Source of the DNA: Rossellomorea aquimaris
GTDB lineage: Bacteria; Bacillota; Bacilli; Bacillales; Bacillaceae_B
Direction: 5' to 3'
Assembly: GCF_000935355.1 (NCBI RefSeq)
Contig: NZ_JXZC01000006.1
Span: 124,001-188,000 of the forward strand
Length of the DNA: 64,000 nt
Shown: positions 59,998 through 64,000 of the stretch, piece after piece
Layout of the letters: every line of letters starts with the position of its first letter
Position numbering within the stretch: the stretch's first letter is position 1
Notes under the pieces: model-generated
Told to the model about the DNA's origin: nothing
Databases searched by the model: none
The model's input: only the letters and a program-made list of their open reading frames with translations
Made by a program: the position numbers and the translations under genes

Positions 59998-60414
59998 GTG
60001 AATGTAACGGAAGCAATGGACCTGTTAAAATCAAAAGGATATAAGCATACAGGAAAACGGGAGCAATTACTTGAACTGTTTTCCAGCTCTAATAAATATT
60101 TGACGGCCAGGGATGTTTTAGAAAATATGAAAGCTGATTACCCGGGGCTCAGTTTTGATACAATCTACCGTAATTTGAGCTTGTTTGTTGAACTTGAGAT
60201 TTTGGAAGAGACTGAACTATCAGGTGAAAGACATTTTCGATTTACATGCGAAAGCCATCACCATCACCATCATTTCATTTGTATGGATTGTGGGAAAACG
60301 AAAGAAATTCACACATGTCCCATGGAGGCACTTAAAGAAAACTTAACGGATACTGGATATGATATATCCGGACATAAATTCGAAATTTATGGCAAGTGCC
60401 CCCAATGTCAGTAG
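59998..60414 (+). CDS. zur: zinc uptake regulator Zur (Fur family)
   Basis: Fur-family repressor of zinc uptake. Winged helix [15 protein letters not shown] and [17 protein letters not shown], regulatory metal site with the HHHHHH stretch (residues about 87-93), and a structural zinc site made of CMDCG and CPQC. GTG start three bases after znuB. 138 residues. It would autoregulate through the upstream Zur box; the arrangement is the same as Listeria zurAM-zurR. Confidence 0.94.
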   Translation: MNVTEAMDLLKSKGYKHTGKREQLLELFSSSNKYLTARDVLENMKADYPGLSFDTIYRNLSLFVELEILEETELSGERHFRFTCESHHHHHHFICMDCGKTKEIHTCPMEALKENLTDTGYDISGHKFEIYGKCPQCQ

Positions 60415-60442
60415 AGAGATCCCTTTAGGGTCTCTTTTTTTT
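60414..60442 (+). terminator. terminator after zur
   Basis: GAGAGATCCC / GGGTCTCT hairpin with TTTTTTTT. Confidence 0.88.
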
Positions 60443-60526
60443 ATTGCTGAAATATCCAGAGTTTAAGTGAAGGGAAAAGAGGGAAAAAATGCAATTATAC
60501 AGAAGGAATGGAGAGGAGATGCACCC

Positions 60527-60886
60527 ATGGAAACTGTCCCTTTTACTCACTGCCCAACGAATAAAAAAAACTGTGTGAGTACAATTGATCTCACATCATA
60601 TCATCGAATAGCACCACTTCCCATCAGTGGAAGCGTCGAGGATACGAAGGCGAGAATCCGCACCACCCTGGGCAAGTTCGATCATGTAGAGATCAAGGAA
60701 GAGAAATCACATTATATACAAGCTGTTTTTACATCAAAGTGGTTGAAATTCAAGGATGACCTGGAACTCTATATAGATGAAAACTCGAATCTTCTACATA
60801 TCAAGTCAGGTTCACGTCTAGGCTATTATGACTTCAAAGTGAACAGAAAACGCGTGGAACGTTTCAAATCCTTATTTAATGTGTAA
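60527..60886 (+). CDS. DUF1499 domain-containing protein
   Basis: A 119-residue protein with the DUF1499 pattern: PCPxxxNCVST-like HCPTNKKNCVST, then PLPISGSVEDTKARIRTTL, YIQAVFTSKWLKFKDDLELYID, and IKSGSRLGYYDFKVNRKRVE. GGAGAGGAG precedes ATG 60527, so the frame from 60467 is rejected. Function unknown. Confidence 0.88.
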   Translation: METVPFTHCPTNKKNCVSTIDLTSYHRIAPLPISGSVEDTKARIRTTLGKFDHVEIKEEKSHYIQAVFTSKWLKFKDDLELYIDENSNLLHIKSGSRLGYYDFKVNRKRVERFKSLFNV

Positions 60887-60889
60887 TCG

Positions 60890-60923
60890 AAAAAAGCCCC
60901 TGATGCCAGTCAGAGGCTTTTTT
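60890..60923. terminator. bidirectional terminator between the DUF1499 gene and yqfW
   Basis: AAAAAAGCCCCTGA / TCAGAGGCTTTTTT hairpin with A and T flanks. Confidence 0.9.
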
Positions 60924-61493
60924 CTATGATTGATTTTGAAGCCAGCCTTGAACCCAGGTATTCGCTTCCTGCCAGTCATTTACGCGAATGACTCCACCAG
61001 GGATCGGCTTCTGATTGTAAGGTGTGTTAAATAAAAGCACGGGAATGGACAGCTCTTCAGAAATCGATACAGCATTATCGTGTTTATCTTCAAAGAAAAT
61101 GTCGACATCATGTTTTTTCGCTGTTGAAACTTTATCATGGGAGCCGATTAATTCGATGTGATGATAGATTAAATCTTGTGAATTAAACCATTCTTTCGTT
61201 AATTGAATAAGGTCTGATCTTCTTGCGCTTATAAAATAAAGCTCATGTTTTTCTTTCCATTGATCCAATATTTTCTTTGCACCGGGAGCAAGGGGAGATT
61301 CTTTGTAGATGACAGGTTCTGCTTCCTTAAACCATTTTCCAAAGGTTTGAGGGGAAATATCCAGGACTTCTGTCAATTCGTATTGGGTGATGTCTTGTAA
61401 GGTTAAATTTAATTTAAAATATTCATTTATATGAGGCAGTAAGGATTCAGGTGATGTAACTGTCCCATCAATATCGATTCCAAAACGTTTCAT
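60924..61493 (-). CDS. yqfW: HAD-superfamily nucleotidase YqfW-like
   Basis: A 189-residue HAD-like phosphatase of the NT5C/YqfW type. N-terminal nucleophile motif GIDIDGTVT (DxDGT), motif II FISARRSD, and motif IV IFFEDKHDNAV (acidic pair). Probably hydrolyses nucleoside monophosphates or a related phosphate; substrate not known. GAGGAGCAT precedes the ATG. Same orientation as B. subtilis. Confidence 0.86.
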   Translation of the reverse strand: MKRFGIDIDGTVTSPESLLPHINEYFKLNLTLQDITQYELTEVLDISPQTFGKWFKEAEPVIYKESPLAPGAKKILDQWKEKHELYFISARRSDLIQLTKEWFNSQDLIYHHIELIGSHDKVSTAKKHDVDIFFEDKHDNAVSISEELSIPVLLFNTPYNQKPIPGGVIRVNDWQEANTWVQGWLQNQS

Positions 61494-61694
61494 TCTTCAT
61501 CATGCTCCTCTTTATAAAAACTCCTTCAAGTTTATCACATTCCTTCCCTTTAGATAACCGTTGTTTTCAAAAAGCAATTCTTGGTTTGAAAAGTGAAGAT
61601 AAGGTAACAAAAATGACAAACATTAGCATAGTAAAAAAAGAGAAGTGACAAACAATAAGAAGGCTCCCAAACACAGAAAGTGAGGGATTGCTGT

Positions 61695-62075
61695 ATGAGT
61701 GATGAACGACGCGAATTAAACAGCGTTGATCGAAATCTACAAGATATCGACGTGTATTACGACAATCCGGAAACAGATGTGAATAAAGAATACCGTGAAG
61801 AAACAGCAGCAGAAATTGCTGCTCCAATGAATGTAAGCCGCGACTTTGAAGAGGATACCGCCGAAGATACGACAACATCTGGTCGTGTATTAGGGTACTC
61901 GGCACTTGCCCTATCCATTCTTTCCTTATTTATTCTCCCGGTCATCATGGGAGCAGCTGGAATCGTGCTTGGATTTGTGGCGAGAAGACGAGGAGCAGAA
62001 ATGCTCGGTGCCTGGGCAATCGGAATTGGGGCCGTATCGATAATTATTGGATTATTTGTACTGCCGTTCTTTTAA
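61695..62075 (+). CDS. yqfX: YqfX-like membrane protein (DUF4190-like)
   Basis: A 126-residue protein with an acidic soluble N-terminal half and two C-terminal membrane helices (SALALSILSLFILPVIMG; AWAIGIGAVSIIIGLFVLPF) separated by a basic ARRRGAE turn, the usual DUF4190-like layout. ATG 61695 follows AGTGAGGGA. Function unknown. Confidence 0.82.
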   Translation: MSDERRELNSVDRNLQDIDVYYDNPETDVNKEYREETAAEIAAPMNVSRDFEEDTAEDTTTSGRVLGYSALALSILSLFILPVIMGAAGIVLGFVARRRGAEMLGAWAIGIGAVSIIIGLFVLPFF

Positions 62076-62086
62076 AAGTAACATCT

Positions 62087-62115
62087 TTTCTTGAAATTGG
62101 GAGCATTTCAAGAAA
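62087..62115 (+). terminator. hairpin after yqfX
   Basis: TTTCTTGAAA / TTTCAAGAAA perfect 10-bp stem, 9-base loop; no T tract follows, so termination is doubtful. Confidence 0.45.
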
Positions 62116-62152
62116 TAAAAAAAAGAGGACTGATCTTAGGTCAGTCCTCTTT
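62115..62152 (-). terminator. terminator after ispG
   Basis: AAAGAGGACTGA / TCAGTCCTCTTT with eight T residues on the minus strand, just past the ispG stop. Confidence 0.9.
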
Positions 62153-62160
62153 ACATGCAT

Positions 62161-63273
62161 TTAAACTTCTTGTTCTTTCTTTTCTGCCTCTTGCTGAGCA
62201 AAATATTCTTCTGCGATCTTGTCAATTTCTTTCTTTAATTCCTCTACCATTGTCTCTTCAGGAACTTTACGGACAGTCTTTCCTTTTCGGAATAACAGTC
62301 CTTCACCACGAGCCCCCGCAATACCGATATCAGCTTCTCTTGCTTCTCCCGGTCCATTTACTGCACATCCAAGGACAGCCACTTTAATGGGTGCTTTAAT
62401 GGTGGAAATGTACTCTTCTACTTCATTGGCGATTGATATTAAGTCGATTTCGATACGGCCGCATGTCGGACACGAAATCAAGGTAGCAGCGTTGGAGGCT
62501 AATCCAAACGACTTTAATAGTTCTCTGGCTACTTTGACTTCTTCAACAGGGTCGGCACTTAAAGAAATACGAAGTGTATTCCCAATGCCAAGACTAAGGA
62601 TCGCCCCAAGACCTGCTGCACTCTTTACCGTTCCAGCAAACAATGTGCCTGATTCAGTGATTCCAAGGTGAAGTGGATAGTCAAATGCTTTAGCCGCTTT
62701 CGTGTAGGCTTCAATGGCTAAATTTACATCAGATGCTTTCATGGATACGATGATGTCATGAAAATCCAGGTCTTCCAGGATCTTAATGTGATGAAGGGCA
62801 CTTTCTACCATACCGTCAGCCGTAGGGTATCCATATTTTTCAAGGATTTTTCTTTCCAGGCTTCCGGCATTTACGCCGATTCGAATTGGAATCCCTTTTT
62901 CTTTCGCAGCTTTGACAACTGCTTCCACTTTTTCACGGCGGCCAATATTTCCTGGATTGATCCGGATTTTATCGGCTCCGCCTTCAATGGCTTTTAAGGC
63001 TAGTTTATAGTCAAAATGTATATCGACAACAAGTGGAATATTAATTTGCTTCTTAATATCAGCTATCGCGTCTGCTGCACGTTCATCTGGACAAGCTACG
63101 CGGACAACCTGACAACCTGCTTCTTCGAGACGGTGAATCTCTTTAACCGTTGCTTCAACATCATGTGTCTTTGTAGTGGTCATACTTTGGATAACAAGTT
63201 CATTGTTACCGCCAATAGTTAAATCTCCGACTTTGACCGGACGTGTTTTTGAACGATGTATAATTTCACTCAA
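62161..63273 (-). CDS. ispG: 4-hydroxy-3-methylbut-2-en-1-yl diphosphate synthase
   Basis: MEP-pathway iron-sulfur enzyme converting MEcPP to HMBPP, the substrate of IspH encoded at 52467. Cluster cysteines in [13 protein letters not shown] and [12 protein letters not shown]; barrel signatures [12 protein letters not shown] and [16 protein letters not shown]. 370 residues, with a Lys/Gln-rich tail. TTG start with AAAGGAG upstream. Confidence 0.96.
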   Translation of the reverse strand: MSEIIHRSKTRPVKVGDLTIGGNNELVIQSMTTTKTHDVEATVKEIHRLEEAGCQVVRVACPDERAADAIADIKKQINIPLVVDIHFDYKLALKAIEGGADKIRINPGNIGRREKVEAVVKAAKEKGIPIRIGVNAGSLERKILEKYGYPTADGMVESALHHIKILEDLDFHDIIVSMKASDVNLAIEAYTKAAKAFDYPLHLGITESGTLFAGTVKSAAGLGAILSLGIGNTLRISLSADPVEEVKVARELLKSFGLASNAATLISCPTCGRIEIDLISIANEVEEYISTIKAPIKVAVLGCAVNGPGEAREADIGIAGARGEGLLFRKGKTVRKVPEETMVEELKKEIDKIAEEYFAQQEAEKKEQEV

Positions 63274-63387
63274 GTGTTATTCGCTCCTTTAGAAAGGTTC
63301 TCAAAGTTTCATTATAAGTAATACGAAGCTATTGTAACAGTGTTTTATGTGAAATGACAAGAAATAGGTGTTTTTTGAATGCTTGAA

Positions 63388-63753
63388 TTATTGATAATTC
63401 GGGATTTTATAGGTTTTTCCGATTTGAATCTTTGCAGGGGGCACATCATTTAATTCTTCGAAATCGGTAATCACACGTTCGATGGAAACAGGCATAGAAC
63501 CATCAAGAAGATCTTCTACAAGACTTAAGACTGTATCACCGGGTTTGACTTCCATTTCAACATAAGAAATGGAAGAAGGATCGTCTTCAGATGGAGACTC
63601 CTGTGAAACCGGAGGAGCCGCTTGATTTACCTGTGGCTGAGCTGTTGCGACTGTGGCCTCTTTGTATAGGAGCCTTAAGGTTCCCTTATTTAAATCATAA
63701 TAAACGCTATAAAGAAGAATGATAATACCAAAGAATATAGCCATTCGTTTCAT
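63388..63753 (-). CDS. yqfZ: LysM domain membrane protein YqfZ-like
   Basis: A 121-residue protein: N-terminal membrane helix (about 4-20), low-complexity linker (QPQVNQAAPPVSQESPSEDD), and a C-terminal LysM domain (VKPGDTVLSLVEDLL ... IQIGKTYKIP) that would bind peptidoglycan. GGGAGGAAGG precedes the ATG. Matches B. subtilis YqfZ in position and layout; forespore or cell-wall role is inference. Confidence 0.85.
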   Translation of the reverse strand: MKRMAIFFGIIILLYSVYYDLNKGTLRLLYKEATVATAQPQVNQAAPPVSQESPSEDDPSSISYVEMEVKPGDTVLSLVEDLLDGSMPVSIERVITDFEELNDVPPAKIQIGKTYKIPNYQ

Positions 63754-63809
63754 ACAGACCTTCCTCCCGTATTGTTAGAGTGAATCAAATATTGAAGGGG
63801 TTACGCATC

Positions 63810-64000
63810 ATGACAAATAGGCTTCTCCAACTTGTAATCGGGTTACTTCCCATATTAATGGTACTTGGAAATTCAATGCTTATTCCCATTCTGCCAAGTA
63901 TTGAAGCGGATTTACATTTGAACAGCGGCTGGTCAGGTTTTATCTTAAGTTCATTCACCATACCTGCCGCAGTGGTGATTCCTTTCGTCGGGCTGTTATC
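63810..64000 (+). CDS. MFS transporter, 3' end outside the window
   Basis: The first 63 residues (MTNRLLQLVIGLLPILMVLG, LIPILPSIEADLHL, SGFILSSFTIPAAVVIPFVG) show the first two membrane helices of a drug-efflux type major facilitator. AAGGGG precedes the ATG. By position it corresponds to B. subtilis YqgE; substrate unknown. Confidence 0.85.
   Translation, partial: MTNRLLQLVIGLLPILMVLGNSMLIPILPSIEADLHLNSGWSGFILSSFTIPAAVVIPFVGLL

Overview
The window is chromosomal core DNA of an endospore-forming member of the Bacillaceae. Moderate GC, strong AGGAGG-type ribosome binding sites, sporulation genes (gpr, spoIIP, yqfC, yqfD, the yqfQ/vrrA type), competence genes (comER, comEA-EB-EC) and stress genes (CIRCE/hrcA, a sigma-W-like promoter before nfeD-floA) all fit. 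Gene order closely follows the Bacillus subtilis yqeI-to-yqgE segment. A relative of Bacillus aquimaris/Rossellomorea is my guess from protein resemblance only; I could not test it.

Layout. 1-3.3 kb: aroE (5' end outside the window), yhbY, nadD, yqeK, rsfS, yqeM. 3.4-7.8 kb: comER (-) divergent from comEA-comEB-comEC. 7.9-13.2 kb: yqzM (-), holA, rpsT (-), gpr, spoIIP, yqxA. 13.4-24.5 kb: lepA, hemW, then CIRCE-hrcA-grpE-dnaK-dnaJ-prmA-rsmE-mtaB. 24.7-28.2 kb: an alpha-glucosidase with LacI/CcpA-type operators, deoC, and a Na/Pi transporter (-). 28.5-38.1 kb: rpsU, yqeY, nfeD-floA-yqfB, yqfC-yqfD-phoH-pgpH-ybeY-dgkA. 38.3-44.3 kb: cdd, era, yqzL, recO, two tandem palindromic elements, glyQS (-) with a T-box leader, ccpN, yqfL. 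44.6-48.6 kb: yqxD, dnaG, sigA and a small membrane ORF. 48.7-54.3 kb: acyl-CoA dehydrogenase, cccA, trmK, yqfO, ispH (-), yqfQ (-). 54.6-64 kb: cshB, nfo, yqfT (-), yqfU, a zinc ABC transporter with zur, a DUF1499 gene, yqfW (-), yqfX, ispG (-), yqfZ (-), and the start of an MFS transporter.

How the genes work together. The segment groups ribosome assembly and translation (yhbY, rsfS, lepA, prmA, rsmE, mtaB, rpsT, rpsU, ybeY, era, yqeY, trmK, glyQS), the macromolecular synthesis operon (dnaG-sigA), class I heat shock, DNA uptake and repair (comE, recO, nfo, holA), envelope and signalling functions (floA, pgpH, dgkA, ispG, ispH), and zinc homeostasis.

I see no prophage, insertion sequence, CRISPR array, rRNA or tRNA gene, and no convincing undescribed multi-gene system. 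The less explained signals are non-coding: a tandem pair of about 126-bp palindromic elements with compensatory changes between copies; two short-repeat arrays with a 20-21 bp (two helical turns) period upstream of spoIIP; a terminator hairpin that contains the yqfC ribosome binding site; and two genes, ccpN and yqxD, that have a good Shine-Dalgarno but no ATG, GTG or TTG at the expected place.
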